Positions 18,726-29,400 of a stretch of DNA of 64,000 bases are shown one piece after another. Position 1 is the first letter of the stretch. Every line of letters begins with the position of its first letter. The stretch comes from Ottowia testudinis (lineage in GTDB: Bacteria; Pseudomonadota; Gammaproteobacteria; Burkholderiales; Burkholderiaceae_C): NCBI RefSeq assembly GCF_017498525.1, contig NZ_CP071796.1, forward strand, positions 2,356,001-2,420,000, read 5' to 3'. Under the pieces are notes generated by a model. That model searched no databases and was not told the DNA's origin. It saw only the letters and a program-made list of their open reading frames with translations. The position numbers and the translations under genes are program-made.

Positions 18726-19724
18726 ATAGCGGCCAACGAGAGCCATGCCCGCCTGAGTCAGAACCCAGCCGGCGTGGTGGAAGTCACGGGCAAGACCTTC
18801 GGACTGTTCCACGCGATAGCCCACCCGATCTACAGCTGGGGCGTGGCCAGGAAAGTCACCTTCCCTGGGGTGAACATTGATGTGGGCTACCAGAGGAGAA
18901 TTGCAGCGGCCAAGGACAACGACGAGAGCATCTGGATTGCATACAACCGCATGAGAGGGCAATATGCGAGTGCGCTGGAGCATGCGGTGCCCGAGCGGTT
19001 CTTCAATGATCCGGCAAAGTGCAACAGCTACGACAACCCGAGTCCAACGGCGGGACTGCCTGCATGCCCGCAGGCGATATCAGCAGTCAAAGCCTTGTCG
19101 CTCGCAGCAACGCAAGGCCAGAAGATCTACACCATCACGAAGGAGGTGTATCAACGCAACCCGAACATCGTCAGCACGCAACTCAGTGCGCACAGTGAGC
19201 AGGCCAGAAGCCGGATTCAGAACGCGCTGAATCAAGGACTGGAGGTGACGATCCATGAGAGGCTGATCACGGAAAGCGGATGGAAAGGATCAGGATATAT
19301 CTTGATCGATCCAAGTACGGGAGCAGGGGCTTATGAGATTGAGGGGGGAAGTCAAGGCGCATCCCTCATTTCAAAAATACTGGACTTTCTTTTTGTTCCG
19401 CTTTTATCTTGGGGGGTGATTCTTGGAAATATTAATCATCTTTTGGACGATCTGAAACATCTCGATGGTTTTTTTAAGTGGCTTGGGGCTGCGACGGTAA
19501 TTATTGATGTTATTCTCACGGCTCTTCAGATTGTAGGTCAATGCAAGGATAGTGCTGCCGCCGCATTCTTGATCCTTGGCTTCACTGCATTGATAATAAC
19601 GCTAACGGTGGTTTTCGCGGGAATATCGCCACTTCTCGCCTGGGCTATCGCGCCATTCATTTCAATTGCAAAAAATGCAGTTCAAGATTATTATTTAAAC
19701 ATGTACTGCCCAAAAACATCATAG
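18726..19724 (+). pseudogene. Orphan module D: pre-toxin block with hydrophobic tail, inverted
   Basis: Begins abruptly with IAANESHARLSQNPAGVVEV and carries the pre-toxin block shared with copies B, F and G, ending GSGYILIDPSTGAGAYEIEG. It then has its own AT-rich tail of about 120 residues with three to four membrane segments (ISKILDFLFVPLLSWGVIL, TVIIDVILTALQIVG, AFLILGFTALIITLTVVFAG). There is no start codon, signal peptide or transglutaminase domain, so it resembles an orphan toxin-tip cassette. It is the only such module on the plus strand, and its missing upstream codons (ANMLTAPLWSW) are found at 21,257-21,300 on the minus strand. Confidence 0.75.
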
Positions 19725-19730
19725 TACTCC

Positions 19731-20195
19731 ATGTGCACAAAAGAACTGGCCTTCATAGCTTTGGCGGGCATGTTATTTGCAATTGTTTTTTGGAGATCAA
19801 AAAATCTTATTGATGCACTAATGACGCCTACATTAAAAACCAAAGCCAAGATTTTAAATATAAAATTATTAGAAATGGACCATCAGCCCTTTGCCGGGAG
19901 GTGGAGTGTGATAAGAATTTATTATGAATATAATATTGATGGGACTGCAATTCGATCTGATGTATATTCTCCGTTTAAGTATTGGTTGGGTTATGGGGTA
20001 TTTTTCGATAAAGAATTTACCGCTCTGCGAAAAAAAATTCCAGGAGATCTTATAGAAATTTCTTGCTCCAGTAATGGAAAGGCCTGGATTTCAAAAAAAA
20101 TTGATTTTAAAAGTCTGTTTTTGTATTTAATCAATCCTCTTTTTGCATTGATAGTAGTTATTTGTTTGAGATATATGATTGAGGTTAATTGCTAG
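19731..20195 (+). CDS. Two-TM membrane protein (DUF3592-like), candidate immunity partner of tail D
   Basis: A 154-residue, AT-rich gene starting 6 bases after module D. An N-terminal membrane helix (ELAFIALAGMLFAIVFW) and a C-terminal helix (LYLINPLFALIVVICLRYM) flank a domain of about 85 residues with beta-strand pattern (KAKILNIKLLEM, then VIRIYYEYNIDGTAIRSDVY, PGDLIEISCSSNGKAWI). Strand order and spacing resemble DUF3592 proteins. Membrane location and position directly behind a hydrophobic tail fit an immunity protein against a membrane-acting toxin; this role is inferred. Confidence 0.62.
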   Translation: MCTKELAFIALAGMLFAIVFWRSKNLIDALMTPTLKTKAKILNIKLLEMDHQPFAGRWSVIRIYYEYNIDGTAIRSDVYSPFKYWLGYGVFFDKEFTALRKKIPGDLIEISCSSNGKAWISKKIDFKSLFLYLINPLFALIVVICLRYMIEVNC

Positions 20196-20384
20196 GGTGA
20201 TCTTCCCGGTGAAGTGCAATGTTCGCAACGATTGAGTCCTATAGGTATATCCCCCGCAGTTTATGACGCTTTCAGCAACAGCTCTATTCGTTCTAATTCG
20301 CAGGGGCGAATTTCCGGCGTCGGCTGCAGGGGGTATTTCGGCCAAAAAAGCATTACTTTTTACACGCTGCCACTGCGCCACCTA

Positions 20385-20447
20385 TATTCAACTATGAATT
20401 TCATAGCTGTTTGCGCTTGTCTCTCAAGCGCAAACGCCTGATTTGCT
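20385..20447 (+). repeat. Dispersed palindromic repeat before the N-terminal fragment E
   Basis: AATTTCATAGCTGTTTGCGCTTG, loop, CAAGCGCAAACGCCTGAT, as before copy B but inverted relative to it. The interval 20,196-20,384 between the DUF3592-like gene and this repeat shows no gene; it contains several short imperfect palindromes. Confidence 0.78.
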
Positions 20448-20448
20448 C

Positions 20449-21260
20449 ATGATCCCAGCTTGGCTGCTGCGCCCGATAGCCCGCCTGGTCATTGCAGCGC
20501 ACCTTGCCTTGGTGTTGCAGCCCTTGAGCGCGATTGCGCAGCCCCATGGCCAGACGGCGCCCAATCCAGTGGCCCAAGCGCAACTCAAGCGCTACCAGGC
20601 GCTCAGCCAAAAGATCAGCGAAGCCCAGGCGCACCAGCTGCGCGCAGCGCTCCCCCAGTGATTTGCTGCCTGAATATCTGCAGCAAGCCCAGCGCCTGAC
20701 CCGGGCGCTGCAAGCCCAGGCCAGCGCGCGCGAAACCGCCAAGTCCGCCGGCACGCCAGACGCAGGCCTGCAGCTGGACTGGAGCCAACTGCAATCCACC
20801 CTGAAGTCCATCCAGAGCGCCAACGCCCAGACTCGGGCAGAGATGGCCGCCACTGGCCAGCAACTCAAGCAAAGCGGCGCGGCCACCGTCATCCTGCAGC
20901 GCCAAGCCTTGGCCGAGATCCAACTGCAAGAGCGCATCGCCCAGTTCGAGCGCCTTGCTGCGCCTTTGCTGGCCTCGCCAAGCCAGCCCCCAGCAGCGCT
21001 ATTGCGCCTCAGCTGGGCCAATCACCCCGCAGCATCACCCACAGCCAAGTGCAAGCTGCTGCCCCGGCGTTGAACGAATTGGCGCAGTTTCTGGCGCAGC
21101 ACGCGCCTGCCAAGACCCACACCCCCATCGACCCCAAGAATCTTCCGTGGAGCAGCGCCAAAGCCACGCCCCGCCTGCCAGCCGAAACCCCAAGCGACTG
21201 GGCCAAGAAACTGGCGGTCAAGGCGACTCAAGCCAAACCCGCCACCCTGAAGCAGGCCAA
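20449..21260 (+). pseudogene. N-terminal fragment E of a transglutaminase-fold copy, inverted
   Basis: Reverse-complement duplicate of the 5' part of copy B (13,245-14,056), almost base for base. It has the same signal peptide, the same C-runs of 5 and 5 that break and restore the frame, and the same sequence through ATLKQA. It then stops at CCAA (21,257-21,260) and runs into unrelated sequence. No transglutaminase domain follows. It is the natural 5' part of copy C, separated from it by the inversion. It also forms an inverted repeat of about 860 bp with copies B and G, a substrate for further inversions. Confidence 0.8.
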
Positions 21261-21566
21261 CTCCACAAGGGGGCGGTGAGCATGTTGGCCAAGAGGTAGT
21301 AAAGTTCAATTGATCTAAATTTTCTTCAGCTTAATTTAAGATGAAACCCACTTCAAAAACGCCAAGCCGCATATTATAAAACAACAATCAAAAATAATCC
21401 AAATAAATTTAGACTGCATTAATTTAACTATAAAATTAGCTACGAAAATAATGCAACAAACGACCCCGCAGCAGTGAAATACATCGAGCACTCGGAGCTA
21501 AGACTACCAGGCATTTTAGTTCGATGGAATGCCACTCGACTGGCTCACGTGCTGCACATTCGCATC
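21261..21566 (+). other. AT-rich interval with a short orphan gene fragment
   Basis: No complete gene. The first about 50 bases, read on the minus strand, encode ELYYLLANMLTAPLWSW. This corresponds to the segment preceding ANESHARL in copies B and G and is the missing upstream part of module D. The remainder (21,312-21,566) is about 70% A+T, has stops in all frames and may be the spacer behind the small gene at 21,567. Confidence 0.55.
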
Positions 21567-21722
21567 TCAGATAAATACTAGAGAGACCGCGATAAAAAAT
21601 ATAAGCCAGAATAATGGTTTTTTTAAGATATTCAAGCTTATATTTTTAATTATATCGATCACCGCTATCACCATAAAGATCAATACAACACACGTGACCC
21701 AGATTGATTTCTCGTCCGACAT
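21567..21722 (-). CDS. Small membrane protein, candidate immunity partner of tail F
   Basis: A 51-residue protein: short charged N-terminus MSDEKS, then two membrane helices (IWVTCVVLIFMVIAVIDII and KKPLFWLIFFIAVSLVFI) joined by a basic loop. The open frame extends upstream, but ATG at 21,722 is chosen because it begins one base after the stop of module F. AT-rich. No recognised family; the partner role is inferred from position, as for the other small genes in this array. Confidence 0.5.
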   Translation of the reverse strand: MSDEKSIWVTCVVLIFMVIAVIDIIKNISLNILKKPLFWLIFFIAVSLVFI

Positions 21723-21723
21723 A

Positions 21724-22625
21724 TTAAAACAGAGTCCATAATGCATCCACGACTTTTTGGAACAGGGCACCCACGCCTCCAATCAATGCGCCCATGGCAG
21801 CAGCAGCAACATCCTTGCCAGCTTTAAAATAGCCAATCGCACCTACCAATGCAGTTATAGCTGAAATTGTATTTATGAGAATTGCTTTTTGCTCCGGGGT
21901 GCCTTTGTCAGAATCTATGATTGAATTTATGGTTTTAATATATTGAGTTAGAGTAAAAATCACTCCGGCGATCAAAGCAACGGCCCCAATAAATCCAGAA
22001 AACCCAGCCATCGTGCCAACAAATAGAGCGCCAAGCAATGGACCCAATACGATAGCCAACATAGCGAAAGTTATCGCCATGACTGGTATCCATGCCCCCT
22101 GCGCCCCTCCCTCAATCTCATAAGCCCCTGCTCCGGTTAGCGGATCGATCATGGTATACCCCGATCCCCGCCAACCATCCTGCGTGATCGGCTTCTCGTG
22201 GATCGTCACCTCCAGCCCTTGATTGAGCGCGTTCTGAATCCTGCTTCTGGTCAGCTCACTGTGCGCACTGAGCTGACTGCTGACGATGTTGGGGTTTCTT
22301 TGGTACACCTCCTTCGTGATGGTGTAAATCTTCTGGCCTTGGGCTGCTGCAAGGCTCAGTGCCTTCATGGCGCTGATGCCCTGCGGACACGCAGGCAACC
22401 CTGCCGTTGGACTCGGGTTGTCATAGCTGTTGCACTTTGCCGGATCATTGAAGAACCGCTCGGGCACCGCATGCTCCAGCGCACTCGCATATTGCCCTCT
22501 CATGCGGTTGTACGCAATCCAGATGTTCTCGTCGTTGTCTTTGGCGGTGCTGAGCGTGCGGTGACTGGCAATGTCGATGTTCACACCCAGGAAGGTAATT
22601 TTTCTGATGACGCCAAAGCTGTAAT
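21724..22625 (-). pseudogene. Orphan module F: pre-toxin block with Gly/Ala-rich membrane tail
   Basis: Open from 22,584 (NIDIASHRTLSTAKDNDENIW) and detectable to about 22,625 as SFGVIRKITFLGVNI, where two extra bases break the frame. It contains the pre-toxin block through GSGYTMIDPLTGAGAYEIEGG and then a distinct tail of about 125 residues with four hydrophobic segments (AITFAMLAIVLGPLLGALFV, FIGAVALIAGVIFTLTQ, INTISAITALVGAIGYF, MGALIGGVGALFQKVVDAL). The tail is unrelated to those of B, D and G. Upstream sequence (SRLFSYSAFQAKANP) belongs to a more diverged scaffold subtype. No signal peptide or transglutaminase domain remains. Confidence 0.72.
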
Positions 22626-22854
22626 GAGAGGATTGGCCTTGGCTTGAAACGCGCTGTAGGAAAACAGTCTGCTATGAATTGATGCGCTTGGCGTGCCCGG
22701 GTTTATTGGGGATGGAAGGATTTTGGCTGGCAAAAAAGTCGGCAGAGCAAAATTTGAAGCTTAAGTCACATCGAATTTACTCCTCAATCGAATTTGACCA
22801 GCATGTGCAGTTGCGCGGGTCAGTAGGCTAAATTTTTGAATGGATTTTTAGAAA
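22626..22854 (-). other. Degenerate remnants between modules F and G
   Basis: No intact gene. About 22,626-22,700 read on the minus strand continues module F upstream in a shifted frame (SASIHSRLFSYSAFQAKANP). The remainder has only short open stretches and a purine-rich GAGGAG without a usable frame. It may mark the deletion point where the 5' part of copy F was lost. Confidence 0.45.
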
Positions 22855-23064
22855 TTATTCTACCAAACCAATAACCCAATCCAAGATGTCTGACATAAAG
22901 ACAAGAAAACTCACAGAAATTACCAGAATCCAGTACCACAGCCGCCATTCTTTTTTATTATTTTTATATGAGATAGGCTGCCTGGACGTCGATGCAGGAA
23001 TATCTGGTTTTTTAATATAAATATATACAAAAAAAAGCAATAAAACTACAAAAGTAATTCCCAT
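22855..23064 (-). CDS. Small membrane protein, candidate immunity partner of tail G
   Basis: A 69-residue protein with two membrane helices (residues 2-18, ITFVVLLLFFVYIYI; residues 42-66, LWYWILVISVSFLVFMSDIL) separated by a polar loop rich in Lys and Ser. It begins 6 bases after the stop of copy G, with no clear Shine-Dalgarno sequence, so translation is probably coupled. AT-rich like the tail. No family recognised. Confidence 0.55.
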   Translation of the reverse strand: MGITFVVLLLFFVYIYIKKPDIPASTSRQPISYKNNKKEWRLWYWILVISVSFLVFMSDILDWVIGLVE

Positions 23065-23070
23065 TTAAAA

Positions 23071-26000
23071 TTACCAGTATTTCCTGAATGTTGTAAGAAT
23101 TGTCCACACCAGCGCAAATCTGCTATGAAGACCGGCCAAAATTGTCATTGCTTTTATTGCCATGTAATTGTACTTATGGTCCGGATTTTCTTTGTCATAA
23201 AAATGCGCAAGAAAATATGCGATGCCGGCAATTATGATGACGACTGCGACGAAGCTCACAGACACCAATGCAGCCTTCCCCAAAGCCATCAAGAAAAAAC
23301 TTGTTATCAGCGCGCCCACTGCAATCGTCGCAATACCCTCCAGGGCCGCTGCTGCAAGTGAAAGCCATCCGCCCTGGGCCCCGCCCTCAATCTCATAGGC
23401 CCCCGCCCCGGTGCTTGGATCGATCAAGATATATCCTGATCCTTTCCATCCGCTTTCCGTGATCGGCCTCTCATGGATCGTCACCTCCAGTCCTTGATTC
23501 AGCGCGTTCTGAATCCGGCTTCTGGCCTGCTCACTGTGCGCACTGAGTTGCGTGCTGACGATGTTCGGGTTTCTTTGGTACACCTCCTTCGTGACGGTGT
23601 AGATCTTCTGGCCTTGGGCTGCTGCAAGGCTCAGTGCCTTCATGGCGCTGATGCCCTGCGGACACGCAGGCAACCCTGCCGTTGGACTCGGGTTGTCATA
23701 GCTGTTGCACTTTGCCGGATCGTTGAAGAACCGCTCGGGCACCGCATGCTCCAGCGCACTCGCATATTGCCCGCGCATGCGGTTGTACGCAATCCAGATG
23801 CTCTCGGCGTTGTCCTTGGACGCTGCAATGCTCCTCTGATAGCCCACATCAATGTTCACCCCAGGGAAGGTGACTTTCCTGGCCACGCCCCAGCTGTAGA
23901 TCGGGTTAGCTACCGCGTGGAACAGCCCGAAGGTCTTGCCCGTGACTTCCACCACGCCGGCTGGGTTCTGACTCAGGCGGGCATGGCTCTCGTTGGCCGC
24001 CATCCAGCTCCACAGGGGGCGCTGAGCATGTCGCCGGAGAGTTGCTCGCCGGTCAGGTTTTGCAGGATGGTTTGTGCCCCACTGGGGTTGGCTTGCGCTT
24101 GTTGCAGTTTGGCTTTCGTCTGCTCCAGTCTGCTTTTGAGTTGCTCCATTTGCCGCTGGTGGATGCCCGATGCACTGATGCCGATGGCCGTGGCATTGCC
24201 CACGGTGTGGCTGTCGCTGGGCAGCAGTTCTTCACTGAAGCTGCCAAACCGGGTAAATCCACCCAAACTGTACAGGTCGGTGCCCATGGTGAAGACGCTG
24301 GCGCTCTTGACCGCTACCTGCCCATCGACGCTGATTTGGGGTTTGAGTTTGATCAGGTAGCCGGGCAGGCTGGTGGGCAGTTGCTCGGGCCTGATAGGGC
24401 TGCCGTCCGCATTGGGCTTGGGCAGGTAGCTGGCAATGAGGTCGGCATCGGCTTGCGTGGCCGGCACATAGCTGAGCGTGATGCGCTTGCCGCTGAGTTT
24501 GGAGGTGAGTTCGTTGAAGTTGAGGATGTCCGAGTCCCAGTTGCGGTCCTGCTGGCTGGCATACAGCTTGAAGATGAAGCGGTGCTGCTGACTGCCGGGG
24601 ATGCTGGTGGCTTCCGTGCCCTTGGCGATGACGGGGTAGCTGGTGGTGCCCGCCAGCATGGGCGGCATGCGCTCGGGGATGATCTTCTTGCCGATGACGT
24701 CGCCCACGGTGGCGTTGGGCTTTTGGCTGTCGATGTGGCTCTTCAGTCGATTCTGATACGCCGTCATCTGACTCTGGACGGCCGTCTGGTTCAGGTTCTG
24801 CACCCAGCCTTCTTGCTCGTTGACGGTGGCGCCCTGCCTGGCGGCGTCCAGCAGGGCGTTGGCGTCCAGCGGCACTTGGCTCTTCAGGTCCATGCCTTGG
24901 CTGTAGCTGTACTGCTTGTAGGCGCCATCGATGGGCAGCCACGCGTTCAGGGCGGCATTGGGGTTGACGTGCTGCTTTGGTGTCAGTTCTGCGCCGCCAT
25001 CCATGGCTCCCCGGCTGGGGGCGTGGTTGACGTAGGCGTTGACCCAGACGTGTTCCATGCGGATGCTGGCCACGCGCCCGGCGCTGGCGGTGCCCCTGCA
25101 GCGATGCCGCCTTGGTACAGCAGGTTCAAGGCGGCTTCGGGCTTGGTGACGCCGCCAACCCAGTTCATGACCGCCGGGGCCGGCAGCTCGATGGTGCCCC
25201 ATTGGTAGCGGGCGGGTATCTTGCTGGCTCTGAGCAGGGCAACCGTGAGGCTGGCGATGTCGTGGGCGTTGCCTCTTTGGCTGGCCAGTACGCTGTCGGC
25301 GTTTTGCAGCGCACCCCAGGTGGGCTGCCAGTCGATGGTGTTGCGCACCCAGTTGTGGATGGCCACGGGGTTGTGGCCCAGCTCCTGGGCCTTGGCGCGG
25401 ATGGCGGGAGTGAGGGTGACTTCAGTGGTTTCGGCCAGATCGGCGTCTGTGGGCGCTTCATCGGGCGCGGGCGGATCGGTGAACTGCAGGCCAGCTATGG
25501 TGGTGAGGATTTCTGGCCTTGCCTGGTCGGTGTGGTCTTGGCCTGCTTCAGGGTGGCGGGTTTGGCTTGAGTCGCCTTGACCGCCAGTTTCTTGGCCCAG
25601 TCGCTTGGGGTTTCGGCTGGCAGGCGGGGCGTGGCTTTGGCGCTGCTCCACGGAAGATTCTTGGGGTCGATGGGGGTGTGGGTCTTGGCAGGCGCGTGCT
25701 GCGCCAGAAACTGCGCCAATTCGTTCAACGCCGGGGCAGCAGCTTGCACTTGGCTGTGGGTGATGCTGCGGGGTGATTGGCCCAGCTGAGGCGCAATAGC
25801 GCTGCTGGGGGGCTGGCTTGGCGAGGCCAGCAAAGGCGCAGCAAGGCGCTCGAACTGGGCGATGCGCTCTTGCAGTTGGATCTCGGCCAAGGCTTGGCGC
25901 TGCAGGATGACGGTGGCCGCGCCGCTTTGCTTGAGTTGCTGGCCAGTGGCGGCCATCTCTGCCCGAGTCTGGGCGTTGGCGCTCTGGATGGACTTCAGGG

Positions 26001-26445
26001 TGGATTGCAGTTGGCTCCAGTCCAGCTGCAGGCCTGCGTCTGGCGTGCCGGCGGACTTGGCGGTTTCGCGCGCGCTGGCCTGGGCTTGCAGCGCCCGGGT
26101 CAGGCGCTGGGCTTGCTGCAGATATTCAGGCAGCAAATCACTGGGGGGGAGCGCTGCGCGCAGCTGGTGCGCCTGGGCTTCGCTGATCTTTTGGCTGAGC
26201 GCCTGGTAGCGCTTGAGTTGCGCTTGGGCCACTGGATTGGGCGCCGTCTGGCCATGGGGCTGCGCAATCGCGCTCAAGGGCTGCAACACCAAGGCAAGGT
26301 GCGCTGCAATGACCAGGCGGGCTATCGGGCGCAGGAAAGGCTGCAGGCCGGGCACGGCGCAAGCGGCGGTTGTCGGAGAGGTCGAGGCGGTCATGGTCTG
26401 GCCAGGTCGATGTTCTTTGGGCGCTGTAAGGCAGGTGCGGTTCAT
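23071..26445 (-). pseudogene. Copy G: full-length exported transglutaminase-fold protein with hydrophobic tail, three 1-base breaks
   Basis: The promoter-proximal member of the array, about 1120 residues if three single-base deletions relative to copy B are restored (about 25,506 G, 25,095 T, 24,014 G; together they return to frame). Its N-terminal run of G7/G6 keeps the signal-peptide region in frame, unlike B and E. Domains: signal peptide (PIARLVIAAHLALVLQPLSAIA), helical Gln-rich region, dead transglutaminase domain, middle, pre-toxin block ending GSGYILIDPSTGAGAYEIEGG, then its own tail (AALEGIATIAVGALITSFFL, VSVSFVAVVIIIAGIAYFLA). The start at 26,445 makes an ATGA overlap with the stop of the giant gene; ATG at 26,394 is the alternative. 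Copies B and G are near-identical up to the tail. Confidence 0.75.
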
Positions 26446-29400
26446 TCGGCTTGGCTGCGCCGACGGCGCACACCCCAAGCCAGCAAGGGCAGCAACAGAA
26501 GCAGCGGCGCATGCAAGTTCAAGGGCACGGCCGCCACGGCGGCGCCCCCGCCGGGAGGCGCGATTTGCGCCAGCGTCAAGCTGGCGTGGGCGACGACATC
26601 GGCACAACCGGCGGTTTCCAGCGTGGCGATGGCCAGAAAGTTCTGACCGACGTTGCCTTTGGCTTGCCAGTTCCAAGTGGTCTTGTACTGGCCGGAAGCG
26701 GCGACACTGACACCGGTGACGCTCTGTTCCTCGATCAGGATGCCGTTTTCTGCATCGACGATGCGCAGGCGCACGGTGGCGTTACCAATTGCGCTGGTGG
26801 CTGGGTTGTCCAATTGGAGATTGAGGGCAACGGTCTGACCGGGTGCCACCGGCGCCGGCTGGGCCAACAGGTTGCCTGCCACGCCTGGATTGCAGACGGC
26901 TGCGGCGACCACCTGGAAGCTGGTGACGCTTTCGGACAGCACCACGTCACCAGGGCTGGCCTTGAGGTGATCGCGGGCAGCGGTGCGCTGGCTGCTCTTG
27001 TAGTCCGACCGGCCCATCAGGGTAAGGCGCGCCGTGTAGACACCCGGCGGCAGGCTGCCGGCAGCCAGCGCATAGACGTATTGGCGCCGCGCGGTGGGGG
27101 GCAACTGCACGATGGTCTCGCGCTTGCGCAGCACTTCTTTGCCCTGCGCATCGAGAACGACCGTTTCCGCGGTGAGCGCTTCTTGCAGGAAGTTGACCGA
27201 GACGTTGCTGGCCACGGACTGCACCTGCACCGGCTGAGCCGAGGTGTATTGGGCTTTGTCGGTACTGATGCGCGTGGCGTTGGCGGGGCCTTGACTGCCC
27301 TTAACTGTGAAAGGCGCCTTGGCACTACCGTAGACCGTACCATCGGTGGCGATCAGTTCGGCCAGAACCTGATAGGGTCCGGCCAGGACACCAGCCACAT
27401 TCCAGTTGGCCAACACGTTCTGCGTCCCGCCCTTGTCGACCGAAACAATGGCTGGCAACGGCAGAACAGCCACGGTCTTGCCATCGTTGTCCAGAACAGT
27501 GAATCTTACCTGTGCGTCGCGCGCAGCCACCCCACCGTTTGTGACTGGCGACGTGAAGATGGCGATGTCGGTCGCCCAATAACTGGGCTTGTCGGTGCTG
27601 ACTTGCAAACCCATGCGAGCGTTGGAAGCAACGCGGGGTACCACCACGGGGCTGATGACCTCGCCGCTGGTGAAACTGTTTTTGAACACCAGGCTGGCTT
27701 GGCGGGCCACAGGCCGCACCTCCTGCTCACCCATGTCCTTGAGCGTCAGATCGAAATCAACATCGCGGCCAGCTCCAGTGACGCCCGTGAGTTTCCAAAC
27801 GTACTCCACCGTTCCGTCAGGATGACTGGTTGTGCTGGTCACAGGCGGCTCTGGGCTGGTCACCGTGACTTCCGGGCCAAAGGTGACGTGCAAATCCCCG
27901 TCGATCGATCCCAGACGATCCAGCATGGTGGGCAGCCAGATTTCGATCCAGGTCGAGGACAGCAAAGTGCCACCAAGCCCGTTGGTACTCAGCCAACTGC
28001 CGTCGCCGCGCTGAGCTGCCAACACATACTGGATCGCTTGGCGCAGCTTGGGGTCGTCCTTCGATGGATTGAGCGTGTCGAGCGCAACGCCGACGATGGC
28101 CGTGACCACCGGGTCGCTCTGGTTGTACCAGTTGACGCCGCGCTCCCAGCCGCCATCGGCGCGCTGCCTGGACCAGAGAGCTTGTCCAAGCTGAGTCATC
28201 AGCGCGTCGTAGGCCTTGTAGCGCGGCGTGCCCACATAATGAGCTTTAGCCTTGGCCAAACCCATAAGCCTGAAGGCTTGCTGGATGTTGTTGTTCTGAT
28301 CGATCCCGCTGCCGGCCGCTAGCCAGTCGCTCGCCTTGTCAACTGCGGAGTCCACTTGACCCAACAACGGCTGCGTGGGCACAACGTCCAGCGAAAGGCT
28401 ATACAAACTACTGTTGGTGTTAACGATCACGCGGCCATCTGGCAGTTGGACTTGTCCGTAAGTACGGCTGAAGGCCAGTCTCTCGACCACCCAGTCTTTG
28501 TTGTAGTAGTACAGGCCCGTGTCAGTGCCCAGCATGTAGCCGTCCTTGTACGGCATCGATTCGATAGGGCGTCCGTTGCTGTACGGGATCGGCGTGTTCT
28601 TGTAGGTGCCGTCAGCTGCGAAGCGCAGCATCCGCTGCGGGCCATGGGCATTTACAAGAATCGAGCCATCTGCGTCGATTTGCGTGGTGCCTGAGGAGCT
28701 TCCCAACAGGTCACTGTCAATGAGGCGCGTGAGCGTACCCCCATCACTCAATTGATATATGGAACGGCCGCCCCATGGACTTACGATGTAACCTCCCTTG
28801 GGGTAAACCTGTGCGTCAAAAGTGTCGAGCGTATTGAGTTGGCGCAGATCTGCAACTTGCAGCATCGTTTTTCTGAGATCACCCAGATACACACCGCTTC
28901 GAGCGGAGATCAGCAAATTGCCCCCCGCGATCGGTCTGGCTCCAGTGACGGGCAAGCCAGACAACAGCAACGCCGCTGAGTCGGAGCCAGGCGCCACCTT
29001 GTAAATGGCGTTTGCGCTGATGTGTGCGATGTAAAGCGTACCATCGCTGCCTGCACTCAAGCGCATGTCGCCGGACGGAAGGTTCTTGATGTTCAGCGGA
29101 GACAGAACGGGTTTTTTACCGGCACCGGCTTGCTTGAGTTGCTTGCTGTAGTTCACCAAGCTGCCCAAATTCAGCCCAGTCGCGGACGCTTGCGAGTCAT
29201 ACCAGGATGATGAATGGTCCTGATACCAGCTACCGTTTGATTGCTGGACTGAAAGCAGGAAATCAACCATCTGCCGATTGGCATTGTGGACGGCAACTTG
29301 GTCGTGCCACTCGTTGGTGGCCCACAGTCCCAAATTGGTGTTGGTACGCGAATAGCCTGCGCCCTCAACATAACCACTGCTGGTGATGTTCTGCAGGATG

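Noticed and set aside
10575-23200. CRISPR array suspected from recurrent sequences in the island
   Set aside because: Repeats are hundreds of bases long and coding; there are no short regularly spaced repeats and no cas genes.
26394-26676. Upstream extension of copy G into the giant gene's 3' end
   Set aside because: Codons before 26,445 are a shifted reading of the giant gene's C-terminal anchor and have no relation to the N-termini of copies B and E.
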